From Bacillus sp. M6-12 (GTDB lineage: Bacteria; Bacillota; Bacilli; Bacillales; DSM-1321): DNA of 64,000 nt. Shown in pieces: positions 1 through 10,600 of this stretch; position 1 is the first letter of the stretch; each line of letters starts with the position of its first letter. The translations under genes were made by a program, and so were the position numbers. Where the stretch lies: positions 1-64,000 of the forward strand of contig NZ_PGVF01000029.1 in NCBI RefSeq assembly GCF_002860285.1, in the 5' to 3' direction. The notes under the pieces were generated by a model. It made no database searches and was not told where the DNA came from. It saw only the letters and a list, made by a program, of their open reading frames with translations.

Positions 1-66
1 ACTGCTATCGACCAAGTAGAAGCTGTTCAAACAAACTACGAGAACCTACCTAAAGCTACTGAATAA
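1..66 (+). CDS. Type IV (Flp/Tad-like) pilin, 3' end only
   Basis: Only the last 21 codons and the stop are present; the start lies before the window. The residues match the C-terminus of the two complete pilins downstream almost exactly (TAIDQVEAVQTNYENLPKATE type ending), so this is the first of at least three tandem copies. In the complete copies this segment is the hydrophilic end of a short pilin that would lie on the fibre surface. Confident as a pilin copy; nothing can be said about its N-terminus. Confidence 0.85.
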   Translation, partial: TAIDQVEAVQTNYENLPKATE

Positions 67-85
67 TAACGTAGTCTCTTAATTG

Positions 86-108
86 AGAAGGGGAATGAAT
101 CCTCTTCT
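86..108 (+). other. Intercistronic stem-loop between pilin copies
   Basis: A 9-bp stem with a 5-nt loop (AGAAGGGGA pairing TCCTCTTCT) follows the first pilin stop. It lacks a downstream T run, so it is more likely an mRNA stabiliser or processing site than a full terminator, allowing read-through into the next pilin gene. Confidence 0.45.
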
Positions 109-160
109 ACTAAAAATAAAAATCTAAAAACTATATGAAAATTAAAGGAGGAAAATAATC

Positions 161-364
161 ATGCAAAAAACAATCAACGCTTTACGTAAAAATTCAGGAT
201 ATGTGTCTATTGAAACGGTAATTGTAGCTGGTTTAATCATTGGATTAGGAGCATTTGCAATTACATCATTCCAAGGAGCTTCTAACGGTGTACGTGATAC
301 TGCTATTGAGCAAGTAAAAGCAGTACAAACAAACTACGAAAACCTACCTCAAGCTACTGAGTAA
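161..364 (+). CDS. Type IV (Flp/Tad-like) prepilin, copy 2
   Basis: This 67-aa protein has the prepilin layout: a 13-residue basic leader ending in Gly13, then YVSIE with Glu at +5 of the mature protein, then an unbroken hydrophobic helix (VIVAGLIIGLGAFAITSF). Cleavage after Gly13 would leave a 54-aa pilin, the size of Flp pilins. A strong AAAGGAGG site sits 11 nt before the ATG. It is nearly identical to the copies on both sides, which points to tandem duplication. The prepilin peptidase at 21762 is the likely processing enzyme. It probably forms the main fibre subunit. Confidence 0.88.
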   Translation: MQKTINALRKNSGYVSIETVIVAGLIIGLGAFAITSFQGASNGVRDTAIEQVKAVQTNYENLPQATE

Positions 365-370
365 TAAATA

Positions 371-390
371 GGGGGATATTCTCCCTTTTT
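371..390 (+). terminator. Weak terminator after pilin copy 2
   Basis: A 6-bp stem (GGGGGA with TCTCCC, one G-T pair) with a 3-nt loop is followed by five T. It may cause partial termination between the pilin copies. Confidence 0.5.
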
Positions 391-436
391 ATTTCGTCTA
401 ATTACCAATTTTTATTTGAAAGGAGGGGAAAACAAC

Positions 437-640
437 ATGCAAAAAGTAATGAATACTTTACGTAAAAACTCTGGATATGTGTCCATCGAAACAGTAATCG
501 TGGCTGGTTTGATTATTGGATTGGGTGCTTTCGCTATCACTTCATTCCAAGGAGCTTCCAATGGTGTACGTGATACTGCTATCGACCAAGTAGAAGCAGT
601 ACAAACAAACTACGAAAACTTACCAAAAGCTACTGAGTAA
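437..640 (+). CDS. Type IV (Flp/Tad-like) prepilin, copy 3
   Basis: 67 aa, closely similar to copy 2: leader MQKVMNTLRKNSG, cleavage expected after Gly13, mature start YVSIE with Glu+5, then one hydrophobic helix. The ATG at 437 is chosen because AAAGGAGGGG lies at a normal distance before it; an in-frame TTG at 416 would place the ribosome site inside the gene. The few differences from copy 2 are conservative (for example KAVQ versus EAVQ). Some Tad systems carry several near-identical pilins to raise dosage or vary the fibre. Confidence 0.88.
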   Translation: MQKVMNTLRKNSGYVSIETVIVAGLIIGLGAFAITSFQGASNGVRDTAIDQVEAVQTNYENLPKATE

Positions 641-669
641 TAAATAAAATTCTTACGAAGTATAAAGAG

Positions 670-702
670 ACACTTTAGACATAGCGTTTAAAGTGTTTTT
701 TT
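670..702 (+). terminator. Terminator closing the pilin cluster
   Basis: An 8-bp stem (ACACTTTA with TAAAGTGT) is followed by a run of seven T. It separates the abundant pilin mRNAs from the pseudopilin genes. Confidence 0.85.
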
Positions 703-789
703 ATGTATAAATGGTTTTTTTCATATAAAACCAAGTAGATACCCTTATATATTGCGTCATTTTTCATATTATAATAACATGAAACAAAA

Positions 790-801
790 GACTATAGTCA
801 A
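790..801 (+). promoter_or_regulatory. Palindromic GACTATAGTC operator-like site
   Basis: A GACTATAGTC palindrome sits between an AT-rich -10-like TATAAT (about 770) and the ribosome site of the next gene. The same palindrome recurs at promoters throughout the window, so a repressor or activator site is likely. Here it lies downstream of the -10, a typical repressor position. Confidence 0.45.
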
Positions 802-821
802 CGAAAAGAGGAGGGAAAGAG

Positions 822-1322
822 ATGTTACGGAAAGTAGTTAAAAATAAAAAAGGGTTTGTTTCGATTGAAGCGATTATTGCTATGTCAAGTGCCTTAATGG
901 TTATTTTATTAGCAATTGGATTTTTCACGTTAATATTCCCCCGAATCATGCTCCAGACAGAAGTTCATGACCTTGCTCAAAAAGCGAAAATCCAAGGCGG
1001 TTTAACGAATTCGATTTCTCAACCTGTGGATTCTGATATTGAACAATTCAAAGATAGATTGGTTCAATTGGGTTATGATAGAAACAGTATTGAAGTTACT
1101 GCAACAACAAAACCTGGAAATCTAAATGCTGTTGGTGTAACACCTTTGCATGATGGTGGAAGTAATTACATTAAGAGAGATTCTAAAGAAATGATTCAGA
1201 TTACAGTGCGTGTTCCTGCTAATACATCTATCAAAGCCCCACTAAGTTTCTTTGGGGATGACGGAAGTAATGTAGCAGACAAATATACACTTGTTGAAAC
1301 AGTCATGTCAGAAAGGTGGTAA
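822..1322 (+). CDS. TadE-like pseudopilin
   Basis: 166 aa. A basic leader MLRKVVKNKKG is followed by FVSIEA, a prepilin cleavage site with Gly at -1 and Glu at +5, and one long hydrophobic helix to about residue 40. The remaining 125 residues are polar with no recognised domain. This is the layout of TadE-type minor pilins, which are processed by the same peptidase as the major pilin. An AGAGGAGGGA site precedes the ATG. It runs into the next gene with only a few bases between them, so the two are probably translated together. Confidence 0.75.
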   Translation: MLRKVVKNKKGFVSIEAIIAMSSALMVILLAIGFFTLIFPRIMLQTEVHDLAQKAKIQGGLTNSISQPVDSDIEQFKDRLVQLGYDRNSIEVTATTKPGNLNAVGVTPLHDGGSNYIKRDSKEMIQITVRVPANTSIKAPLSFFGDDGSNVADKYTLVETVMSERW

Positions 1323-1327
1323 GACTG

Positions 1328-1843
1328 ATGAAACGGTTTATTAAGAATAAAAAAGGTTTTGTCTCCATTTATATGATTCTTTGGATGGCTGTTCTTATTC
1401 CAATACTTTATTTCACATTTATAGATGTCTCTCATTATGTATATGAGAAAGGTCATTTAAAATCAGTAACAGACAATGCTTCTGCTTCGGCAGTAACACA
1501 AATCAAAGAAGATTTAGTTCCACAAGGAATTTTAGAAATTGATGAAGCATCTGCCGAAAAGGTTGCAATGGACATTTTGAAACATGACCTATTGTTAAAT
1601 GATGATTTAACACCAAAAGAAAATAGCGTGTTAAAGAGTAAACCTACCATTCAAGTAAATATTGTCAATATTACTTCTGAATCTGGATTTGATTTTGATA
1701 CTCCTGCTGGTAAAGTGAAAATCTATAAGCCAAGTGTAGTCATTTATGCAGAATATCCAGTAAAAGGATTATTCTACTACAAAAGTGGCGTAATGATGAA
1801 AACAGTCGGAGTAAGCCAAGTACAATTTAAAAGCAATCATTAA
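1328..1843 (+). CDS. TadG/TadE-like pseudopilin
   Basis: 171 aa. Leader MKRFIKNKKG is followed by FVSIY and a hydrophobic helix, then a polar domain. A Tyr replaces the usual Glu at +5 that helps align subunits during assembly, so it may sit at a special place such as the tip or base of the pilus. The ATG at 1328 is preferred over a GTG at 1316 because GAAAGGTGG is then well spaced, and it starts 5 nt after the previous stop. Assigned from architecture and context; no catalytic motif is expected. Confidence 0.7.
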   Translation: MKRFIKNKKGFVSIYMILWMAVLIPILYFTFIDVSHYVYEKGHLKSVTDNASASAVTQIKEDLVPQGILEIDEASAEKVAMDILKHDLLLNDDLTPKENSVLKSKPTIQVNIVNITSESGFDFDTPAGKVKIYKPSVVIYAEYPVKGLFYYKSGVMMKTVGVSQVQFKSNH

Positions 1844-1853
1844 AAAGAAGGAA

Positions 1854-1888
1854 AGAGTGATAAAGAAAATTTATCCTCTTTTTTTCTT
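1854..1888 (+). terminator. Terminator after the pseudopilin pair
   Basis: A stem with arms AGAGTGATAAA and TTTATCCTCT and a short A-rich loop is followed by seven T. Confidence 0.8.
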
Positions 1889-1922
1889 TCTTTATTCCCA
1901 ATAGTCAAAAATACATATAATA

Positions 1923-1951
1923 TTGCTTATAGTCTACGAATATGATAAACT
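1923..1951 (+). promoter_or_regulatory. Promoter with ATAGTC box
   Basis: TTGCTT, a 17-bp spacer starting ATAGTC, then TAAACT, 40 bp before the next start codon. The ATAGTC half-site next to the -35 is shared with other promoters in the window. Confidence 0.5.
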
Positions 1952-1991
1952 CAAAAGAGAAACTATGTAGATAATAGGAGGGAGAATAAGA

Positions 1992-2831
1992 ATGACAAAA
2001 AAGAAAGGAACAGCCATTGTTGCAGGGCTTGTAATAGCTGGATTAGTTGGTTCTAATGCCTATGCGTATATGGAGTTAAACAAAGAAAAGGATGTCAATA
2101 AAGAAGAGGCTCACAAATTAGAAGAGCAACGTGAACAATTAAATGTAACCATAAGTCAAATAATGGGTAAATCAACAGAGTTTGTATCTCATGATGATAT
2201 GATTTATGCGTTCAACATGTATGCATCTTCTAATCGTATTCATTACAATGGAGCAGATTATTACGCTGACATTAATGATATTCAAGCTCATAGCTTTAAT
2301 AAAAACGAAAAAGTGAAATACGAAGCAGAAGCCAACATGACATTTTTAAAAGATAAAAAGGTCAACGAAATGAGCTATATTCAAAATGAACTTCCAGTTA
2401 AAGTAATGGAAGAAGCAAAGAAAGTAGCAGAACAAGCAAATGAAGAAAGTGGAGAAGAAACGGATAGCCATGAAGGTCATGAAGGTGAAGAAGGACACGA
2501 CCATGAACATGATATTGTCATTCCACAAGAAAGCATGACAGATATAGAAAAGAAAGAGAAAAAGGAATTTATTGTAGCTGAATGGAATCAAGAACTGACA
2601 TTCAATATGGATGGAGCATACATTATGCAACCAACTTCTGATATGGAAGAATCCATTGTGAAAGAATTTATTAAAACGGTTGTATTGAAAGATAAAGACG
2701 TAAATGGTAACAATGCAAAAATTCAAGTGGAAACACAAGATATCATTCAAACCATTCATGCAAATGTAGACGGAAAGGCTTTTGATTTCACTTACAATAA
2801 AGATACAAAAGAACTTAAAGAAAAAAAGTAA
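1992..2831 (+). CDS. Membrane-anchored protein with His/Glu-rich segment
   Basis: 279 aa with a single N-terminal hydrophobic segment (about residues 8-27, AIVAGLVIAGLVGSNAYAYM), either a signal peptide or an anchor, followed by a coiled-coil-like Lys/Glu-rich stretch and an extracytoplasmic domain. Around residues 150-172 is a cluster of His, Glu and Asp (HEGHEGEEGHDHEHD) of the kind that binds divalent metal ions. No family is recognised. It lies between pseudopilins and giant surface proteins and has its own promoter, so a role at the surface or in pilus assembly is inferred from context only. Confidence 0.65.
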   Translation: MTKKKGTAIVAGLVIAGLVGSNAYAYMELNKEKDVNKEEAHKLEEQREQLNVTISQIMGKSTEFVSHDDMIYAFNMYASSNRIHYNGADYYADINDIQAHSFNKNEKVKYEAEANMTFLKDKKVNEMSYIQNELPVKVMEEAKKVAEQANEESGEETDSHEGHEGEEGHDHEHDIVIPQESMTDIEKKEKKEFIVAEWNQELTFNMDGAYIMQPTSDMEESIVKEFIKTVVLKDKDVNGNNAKIQVETQDIIQTIHANVDGKAFDFTYNKDTKELKEKK

Positions 2832-3001
2832 GATAAACCAACTAAAGCAAAAATTGCCTTAATAAAAAATGAATATTTCATTATAATGGAATATATATAT
2901 TATTGAATATAGTCTTTATTATTATTTTTGTAATCTATAAAGCATATTATAGATGCATAAGATAATAAATGAAATTACGAAAAAAGAAAGGAGGATAACG
3001 T

Positions 3002-6000
3002 GTGGCAAAGAAAAGAAAAACAAAACAAACAACAAGAGTTTTAACCAGTGCATTAGCTTTGACCCTTATTGCTTCTAATGTGACTGCTGTTGTTACTCCT
3101 GCTCATGCGGAAACTGCCGATGATTTACAATTATCTTTAACATCGAATAAAGACGTTGACGTTGTTCTTACATTAGGAAATACGAAGATGAATGTAGCGA
3201 ACTTCGGAAATGACTTAAAAAACAAATTAGTTGAAAAAGGTGTTAATTTAAACCGAATCAATATTCAAGCAGTAGAAACAAACTCTCAAAACCTACAAGA
3301 ATCATTTGCTTGGAACAATGATGTTCATTCTCATGTTGGTAGAATTTATTTCCAAAATAACGGTACAAGAATACAAATGTACGGAAATGAAAGCTATGAA
3401 GGTTTTAACAAAATCTATACGCCAAACAATACTGACCCTGAAATCAAAGAGCAAGAAATGAGCTTTTCTTATAGTCTCAACTATGGGGATAGCTTTGATG
3501 GTGGAGGGGTGTTAATCAACACACATGTAACCAATGGACTTATGAATGGATATGCCTTGATGTTTCCAAAACAAGGACAAGCAACTCTATTCAAATTAAA
3601 AAATTGGAGCAACAGTCCGAGTGAACAGATTTTTATTGGTGGTTGGGGAGCAAATGGTAGTATTAACTCCAAAGCAACCCGAATTGGTACGATTAATATG
3701 GGTAGTAGTGGTTCTTTTAAATTAAAAATGGAAAAGAATAAACTTACTGTCTATAATCAAAATACTGGTGCGGAAATTGGAAATCTTCCATTAGATGAAC
3801 ATTTTGGATTTGGTTTCGGTTTCTTCAGTGACCATTACAGTCATGGTTGTAGCGACATTGGACAATTCTCTCTTGAGAATGTAAAGTTAAATGTTACAAA
3901 AGCAAAAGATTTTCGTGAAGTTATCAAAGAACCTAAATGGAGAGATACGTCTAAACGATTCATGGTAAACGTAGACGACCAAATTGTTCCTGACTTCAAT
4001 AGTTCTTCTGCATTAGGGGAAATGTTGCCACGTTTTATCAATGAACAAATTAACTTTATTGGATTAGGAACAACTACAAACCAATCTCAATTAGAGAACT
4101 TCGTTCAACGCAATAACAATAATGGAGCATTTTATTCTAACACGAATTATCAAACTGCTTTAGAAAATACTGCTAACTATATTGTTCAAAAATTACAAGA
4201 AGAGCAAACTACGGATGGTCAATATGTATTGGTAGGAGAACCAATTGATGTTTCTGTTACTCCTTCCTCATTAGCAAAAAACACTGCTACTCCTGAATTT
4301 CCTCAAGGTAGATGGAGAATTGACCATAATTATGAATACTTTGAGAATAATTTAGGACAAGCGTCATGGGCGAACCAATGGCAAAAAGACCTTCAAATGG
4401 TCTTTGATAAGCCTGGTCAATATGACATTAGTTTTGGAGACAAACATCCAAACCCACGTTATGTTTACGCTCACAGAAAGCCTGTCGCTTCATTTGCCAG
4501 TATCGTAAGAAGCAATGGAAGCAACTTCTCTATTAATATTCAAGACTACTCTTATGACTTGGATATGGAATCACGTACAGATAAAGGTATTGTTGAACGT
4601 GAATGGAAATGGAAAAGAACAACGGATAATAGCTGGACAAATGGACAAGTTCCAACGACATTACCGCTTGGAAATGACTACATTGTTCAATTGAGAGTAA
4701 AAGACCATCAAGGAGCTTGGTCTGACCCTGAATCACGCTATATCACGACTTCTTCTGTTGTTGCAAAACCTGTCGCAAACTTCAATGTAGGAGAGAGTAC
4801 AATTTCTAAATTTGTTCCATTACAAATTTCTGATACTTCTTATGACCCTGCAGGAAGAAATGTAACAGAGAAATTATGGACTGTAACGAAAAATGGCACT
4901 GTTGTTTATACAGGTGCAACACCAATGACCAATTTCCTTAATGCAGGAGAGGGTAGTTATCGTATTGCCTTAAAGGTGAAAAACGATGCAAACCTTTGGT
5001 CAGATGAATTTGCACGTAACATTACCGTTACAACAGATACAGAAAAACCAGAAGCCATTGTGAATCCAACTTCACAAGATTGGTCTCCAAATAATGCTGT
5101 TGTAAATATTCGTTTTGCAGATAAAGGCGGTAGTGGATTCAAGCAACAACGCTATGCAGTAACGCAAAGTGCAACGCCTCCTGCAAGTAATTCAGGAAGT
5201 TGGAGTGCTTACTCTTCTGCTACGGATATTAACGTAACCGTTAGTCAAGAGGGCAAAAACTTTATCCACATTGAATCAGAAGACGTAGCTGGAAACAAAA
5301 TGACAAGAACAATTGGAGAATATCAAGTTGATAAAACTGACCCAACCGTAAGTTATTCTGCAAATCCTTCTACATGGACTAATAAAAACGTAACTATTAA
5401 CTTTAGTGCAAGAGATTCAGTCAGTGGTGTGAATCGTTTAAAACTTCCTAATGGAAATTGGGTAACTGATACAGACGTTACGTATGTTGTTTCAACCAAC
5501 GGTGTTCAAGACTTTGTAGTAGTCGATAATGCTGGAAACACCATTACTAAGAGTGTTAATGTCAATTATATTGACAAAGTTACACCAAACGCACCAACTA
5601 TCACGATTGATGGTATTGAAAACACTTGGATTGACCAAGATGTGGTAGCAACCATTAAAGATAATGGAGACGGTGGAGTATCAGGCTTTAGAGTAGAATA
5701 CAGTTTATCTGGTGATACAACACAAGGATGGACTACGTATAATGCTCCTGTACGAATTTCAAATGATGGAACAACAACGATTACTGCAAGAGTAGTCGAT
5801 AATGCTGGAAATATTTCAAGCGTTGTTTCTAAGACAATGAAAATCGACCAAAACGCTCCAAACTTAACGATTACTCCTGATATTGTAAATCTAACGAATA
5901 CAGATATTGTATTGACTGCGAAAGCAACAGATAGTGCAACAGGCGTAAAACGGATTCAATTACCGAATGGAAATTGGGTAAACGGAAGCCAAGTAACGTA

Positions 6001-7363
6001 TCGTGTAAGTGAAAATGGAACGTATGTCTTCAAATCAGAAGATAACTTCGGACATGTAAGAACAATTAATCACGTTGTAAGCAATATTAAGAAAAATGTG
6101 TTGATTACAAATAAACGTGAGGTAGATTTAGAACTTCATGCAGAAGATTTATACTCTGGTGTCACTCATATGCAATTCAGAAATGAAGAAAGTGCTTGGT
6201 CAGTTTGGGAAAGCTATTCAACTTATAAAGATTGGGTACTTTCACCAGTAGACGGATTAAAACACGTTTGGGTTCAATACAAAGATAAAGTCGGAAACAT
6301 TGCACCACCAGTTGAAGACATTATTATCTTGGACATGACAAAGCCAACTGCTTCTGCATTTGTCATCAATGAGGATGCTCCTTTCACAAAAGAAAAATCC
6401 GTTACACTTAAATTGAAGGGTAGCGATGCTTTAACAGGAGTAAAAGACATTTACTTGTCTAATGATAATGTAAATTGGACAAAAATGCCTTATACGGAAG
6501 AAACCCCTTGGGTACTTTCCAATGGAGATGGAGTAAAAACTGTTTACTTGAAAATCTCTGACGTAGCAGGAAATATTTCCGATGTGCGTACAGATACTAT
6601 CTTCCTTGATACAACAAAACCTCTTGCAAATATTGTGATTAACAATGGAGACCAATACTCTGCAACAAGAGATGTTCGATTAACATTGACATATTCTGAT
6701 ATTGCAGGAAGTGGAATTGAAACTGTTAAAGTAATTGAAGGAGACAGAGAATATACTCTTCCTAAACCAACACCAAATAGTCCTATAACCATTCCTTGGA
6801 CATTAGACTTTGGGGTAGTAAAAACAGTATCTATCGTAGCTGTCGATAAAGCTGGTAACGTAAGCAATATCGTAAGTGATACTATCATTGTTGATAAGTT
6901 GACGATTAAAGACTTTACGCTTGAAGAAGTAGTAAATCCATTAGAATTTAGTACAAGAAATCCATTCACACCGAAAGTTTGGGCTTTCGCTCCACAACCA
7001 ATGTTGTCTGGTGGTAATATCACCTTCTCCGTTGATGTGAAGAAAGCAGTAGATGTCGAAGTGGTTCAAGATAAAGTTGATTATAAGGTTGAAATCGTTG
7101 GAGATAACGGATACCATAAGGCGTTCGTTGGTACAATGCGTAAAGCAGGAGACCACTATACTCAAACGGTGACAATGCCAAAAGATGCTCCAAACGGTGC
7201 AAAAGTTTATGCAAGTGCAACTGCACAACGTAAATTACTGGTATCACCTTATGATATTCAAACCGTTTACTTCCCTGGTGGCGAAGATGCTTCTCAAAAA
7301 GCACAAATCGGTTTCATTGATGGGAACATTTACGATGTAATCCGCTTCAATGAAACAAAATAA
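3002..7363 (+). CDS. Giant secreted Ig-repeat surface protein with lectin-like N-terminus
   Basis: 1453 aa, GTG start after an AAAGGAGG site. Residues 1-36 form a signal peptide ending AHA. An N-terminal block around residues 45-85 (VDVVLTLGNT to RINIQAVE) is shared with the next giant protein. Residues about 100-300 look like a jelly-roll (concanavalin/L-type lectin) fold. A shared conserved block (RFMVNVDD to YDISFGDKHPNP), PKD-like and several Ig-like repeats with DNAGN motifs follow. The C-terminus differs from the other three giants, which share a common tail. No LPXTG, SLH or GW anchor is visible. Likely an adhesin or fibre-associated protein; the ligand is unknown. Confidence 0.8.
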   Translation: MAKKRKTKQTTRVLTSALALTLIASNVTAVVTPAHAETADDLQLSLTSNKDVDVVLTLGNTKMNVANFGNDLKNKLVEKGVNLNRINIQAVETNSQNLQESFAWNNDVHSHVGRIYFQNNGTRIQMYGNESYEGFNKIYTPNNTDPEIKEQEMSFSYSLNYGDSFDGGGVLINTHVTNGLMNGYALMFPKQGQATLFKLKNWSNSPSEQIFIGGWGANGSINSKATRIGTINMGSSGSFKLKMEKNKLTVYNQNTGAEIGNLPLDEHFGFGFGFFSDHYSHGCSDIGQFSLENVKLNVTKAKDFREVIKEPKWRDTSKRFMVNVDDQIVPDFNSSSALGEMLPRFINEQINFIGLGTTTNQSQLENFVQRNNNNGAFYSNTNYQTALENTANYIVQKLQEEQTTDGQYVLVGEPIDVSVTPSSLAKNTATPEFPQGRWRIDHNYEYFENNLGQASWANQWQKDLQMVFDKPGQYDISFGDKHPNPRYVYAHRKPVASFASIVRSNGSNFSINIQDYSYDLDMESRTDKGIVEREWKWKRTTDNSWTNGQVPTTLPLGNDYIVQLRVKDHQGAWSDPESRYITTSSVVAKPVANFNVGESTISKFVPLQISDTSYDPAGRNVTEKLWTVTKNGTVVYTGATPMTNFLNAGEGSYRIALKVKNDANLWSDEFARNITVTTDTEKPEAIVNPTSQDWSPNNAVVNIRFADKGGSGFKQQRYAVTQSATPPASNSGSWSAYSSATDINVTVSQEGKNFIHIESEDVAGNKMTRTIGEYQVDKTDPTVSYSANPSTWTNKNVTINFSARDSVSGVNRLKLPNGNWVTDTDVTYVVSTNGVQDFVVVDNAGNTITKSVNVNYIDKVTPNAPTITIDGIENTWIDQDVVATIKDNGDGGVSGFRVEYSLSGDTTQGWTTYNAPVRISNDGTTTITARVVDNAGNISSVVSKTMKIDQNAPNLTITPDIVNLTNTDIVLTAKATDSATGVKRIQLPNGNWVNGSQVTYRVSENGTYVFKSEDNFGHVRTINHVVSNIKKNVLITNKREVDLELHAEDLYSGVTHMQFRNEESAWSVWESYSTYKDWVLSPVDGLKHVWVQYKDKVGNIAPPVEDIIILDMTKPTASAFVINEDAPFTKEKSVTLKLKGSDALTGVKDIYLSNDNVNWTKMPYTEETPWVLSNGDGVKTVYLKISDVAGNISDVRTDTIFLDTTKPLANIVINNGDQYSATRDVRLTLTYSDIAGSGIETVKVIEGDREYTLPKPTPNSPITIPWTLDFGVVKTVSIVAVDKAGNVSNIVSDTIIVDKLTIKDFTLEEVVNPLEFSTRNPFTPKVWAFAPQPMLSGGNITFSVDVKKAVDVEVVQDKVDYKVEIVGDNGYHKAFVGTMRKAGDHYTQTVTMPKDAPNGAKVYASATAQRKLLVSPYDIQTVYFPGGEDASQKAQIGFIDGNIYDVIRFNETK

Positions 7364-7367
7364 TAGA

Positions 7368-7401
7368 AGAGAGACTTTGCTTATGCAAGGTCTCTTTTTT
7401 A
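7368..7401 (+). terminator. Terminator after first giant gene
   Basis: An 11-bp interrupted stem (AGAGACTTTGC with GCAAGGTCTCT) and loop TTAT are followed by six T. Confidence 0.88.
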
Positions 7402-7429
7402 TATAGAAATGGATAGAACAACGGATTCA

Positions 7430-7458
7430 TTGTTTATAGTCAATAAAAATGGTATGTT
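7430..7458 (+). promoter_or_regulatory. Promoter with ATAGTCAAT box upstream of second giant gene
   Basis: TTGTTT, a 17-bp spacer beginning ATAGTCAAT, then TATGTT. A second ATAGTC-TTTA-GACTAT inverted repeat lies at 7556-7571, closer to the gene, in a repressor-like position. Confidence 0.5.
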
Positions 7459-7613
7459 ATTCCTGATAGATTTTATTTAAGAATCAATTTTTGATGATAC
7501 ATACGGTAATAAATGAATGAAAATTTCATTAAAATACTGATATAGGAATGAGAATATAGTCTTTAGACTATGTTGTGAATTTTACATTGAATAATAAAAG
7601 GGGGTAACAATAA

Positions 7614-10600
7614 TTGAGTAAAAAGAAAAAAACTTCAAAACAATTAGTTGCTGGTATGGTATCTTTAGCTCTTATCTCTTCAAGTAATGTATATACTCCT
7701 AAAGCATATGCGTCAGGCGAAGATGAATTACAATTAAAATTATCATCAAAAGCAAACATAGATATTGTTTTAACAACAAACGAAACAGATGTAGATATGA
7801 ATAGATACCAAACTGCATTGAAAGATAAATTAATCGAAAAGGGTATTGGAAGTAACCGTATTAACATTACAGGTGTAGAAGGGTATAAAACCCAAACAGC
7901 ATTAGTTCTTCAAGACGCAGAGGCTTGGGATAGTAGAGAAGTTGTGATTGATACGTTAAGAAATTTAGGTTACACACCAGAGGTAAAAACATCGTCACAA
8001 TTACCAAGTTTAGATTTATATAGATATTCTCATATCTTTATTACTTCTGACCAACCACAGTCATTTTACACTGTTTTAAATCAAAACATGAATCGAATTA
8101 CAGACTGGATTAGAGGTGGAGGTATTTTACAATTCAATGCGGCCGACCAGGGTTGGAGAAGTAGTTTCTGGACTAACGGACCCGCTGGAATTGAGCATAT
8201 TAGCAATTATGATGGCACAAACTATGTTGTGATTCCAAATCATGCAGTTACACAAGGAATTCCCTCAACAGTAACAGGAAGTTATGCATCTCACTCTTAT
8301 CTTACAAACTTACCACAAGGTACGATAGTTTATATGTCTAATAGTGCTGGTAGACCAACTGTGGCTGAATTTAATTATGGAATTGGAACAATTTTTGTCC
8401 AAACCACAACTGCAGAATATTATACAACCCATTCAGGAAACCTTGCACCTTTGCTTAGAAATACCATTAACTACAATATCAAAAAAATACTTACGAAGAG
8501 CTTCAATGACATTATTAAACAACCAAAATGGAATGATGGTTCAGAACGGTTTATTGTAAATGTAGATGATGATAAAGTAGCAGATTTTGATAGTTCAACA
8601 GCATTAGGTGAGATTCTTCCAAGGGTTATTAATGAGGAACTTCATTATGTTGGTTTAGGTACAAACACAAATAAAGACCAAACCAATAGTTTTATAAGAA
8701 AGATTAACAATGAAGGTGCTTTCTTTGATAACAATAACTTTGAGGATTCAATTAATAAAACAGCCGATTATATTATTAGCCAGTTAAACGAGCAAGAAAC
8801 AGGCGATAGTCAATATGTCTTGGTAGGTGAGCCAATTGATATTTCTGTTACTCCAACGTCATTAGCAACCAATACACAAACAGCAGAATATCCGCTTGGA
8901 AGATGGAGAATTGACCATAACTATAATTATTTTGAAAATAGTTTAGGACAAGCGTCTTGGGCGAATCAGTGGCAAAAAGACCTTCAAATGGTGTTTGATA
9001 AACCTGGTCAATATGATATTAGTTTTGGAGACAAACATCCAAACCCACGTTATGTTTATGCTCATAGACGACCAGTGGCATCGTTTTCAAGTATTGTAAG
9101 AAATAATGGAAGTAACTTCGCTATCACGATTCAAGATTATTCTTATGATTTGGATATGGAATCACGTACAGATAAGGGCATTGCAGAGTATGAGTGGAAA
9201 TGGAAAAAGACAACTGATAGTGATTGGACTATTGGGAAAGTACCAAGTTCCTTACCACTTGGAAATGATTATATTGTCCAATTAAGAGTAAAAGACCATC
9301 AAGGTGTTTGGTCTTCACCAGAATCACGTTATATTACAACTTCTTCTGTTGTTGCAAAACCTGTTGCGAATTTTACGATTGATGCTCATACGAAATCTAT
9401 GTATGAAACATTAGATATTTCTGATACATCTTATGACCCTGCTGGTCGAAATGTAACAGAAAAATCATGGACAGTATATAAGAATAATACTCAAATTTAT
9501 TCAGGAAGCACACCTTTAACTAATTTTAGAAATTATGGTGTAGGAGAATATCGAATTGCCTTAAAAGTGAAGAATGACGCAAATCTTTGGTCAGAAGAAT
9601 TTAGCAGAAATATCATTATAACAGATGATAAAGAAAATCCAGAAGCGATTGTAAATCCTACCTCTCAAAGCTGGACTTCAAACAATGTAAATGTGAATAT
9701 AAAGTTTTCTGATAAAGGTGGTAGCGGATTTAAGCATCAACGCTATGCAGTGACACAGAGTTCAACGCCTCCTGCAAGTAATTCAGGAAGTTGGAGTGCT
9801 TATTCTTCTGCTACGGATATTAACGTAACCGTTAGTCAAGAGGGTAAAAACTATATCCACATTGAAGGAGAAGATAATGCTGGAAATAAATTTACGAGAA
9901 CAATAGGAGAATATCAAATTGATAAAACCGCTCCTAATGTAACTCATAGTTTTAGTCCTTCCACTTGGCAAAAAGATAAAGTAACGATTAATCTTAATGC
10001 GAATGATGCCTTAAATGGGATTAGAAGTATTGAGCTTCCAAATGGAAATAAAGTTTATGATATGAATGCTGTTTCTTATCTTGTTGAAGAAAATGGTAAC
10101 TACACCTTTAAGGTGACAGATAATAGCGGAAATGTTGCAACTAAAGTCGTGAGTGTAACAACCATTGATAAAACTGCTCCTGCTATTTCACATTCTTTAT
10201 CTACTTCTGGTTTAACAGAAGGGAATGTAAGAGTGAATATGACTGCCTCTGATAGTCAATCAGGTGTAAAATCTATTACTCTTCCAGATGGTACAGTCAT
10301 TAATGGTGGAACTGCTTCATTCGTTGCTAACCGTAATGGAAAATATGAAGTAAAAGCCGAGGATAATGTAGGAAATAAAAAAACGTATGAACTTACGGTT
10401 TCCAATATTACCTTTAAGCCTGAATTAACTGCTACACCTGTTCCAGAAGAAGATTATGTTCACTTAAATTGGACAATGGCAGATGCATGGCAAGGCTATA
10501 AATATATGATTTATAAGAAGAAAAGCACTGAATCAAGCTATCAATCTATTCCAGCAAAAAGCAATGTAAAAGTATTGAATGTGTATCCAAGAACAGATGC

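Noticed and set aside
6544-7304. Minus-strand ORFs of 94-159 codons opposite the first giant gene
   Set aside because: They are antisense shadows of a repeat-rich coding region and have no ribosome sites.
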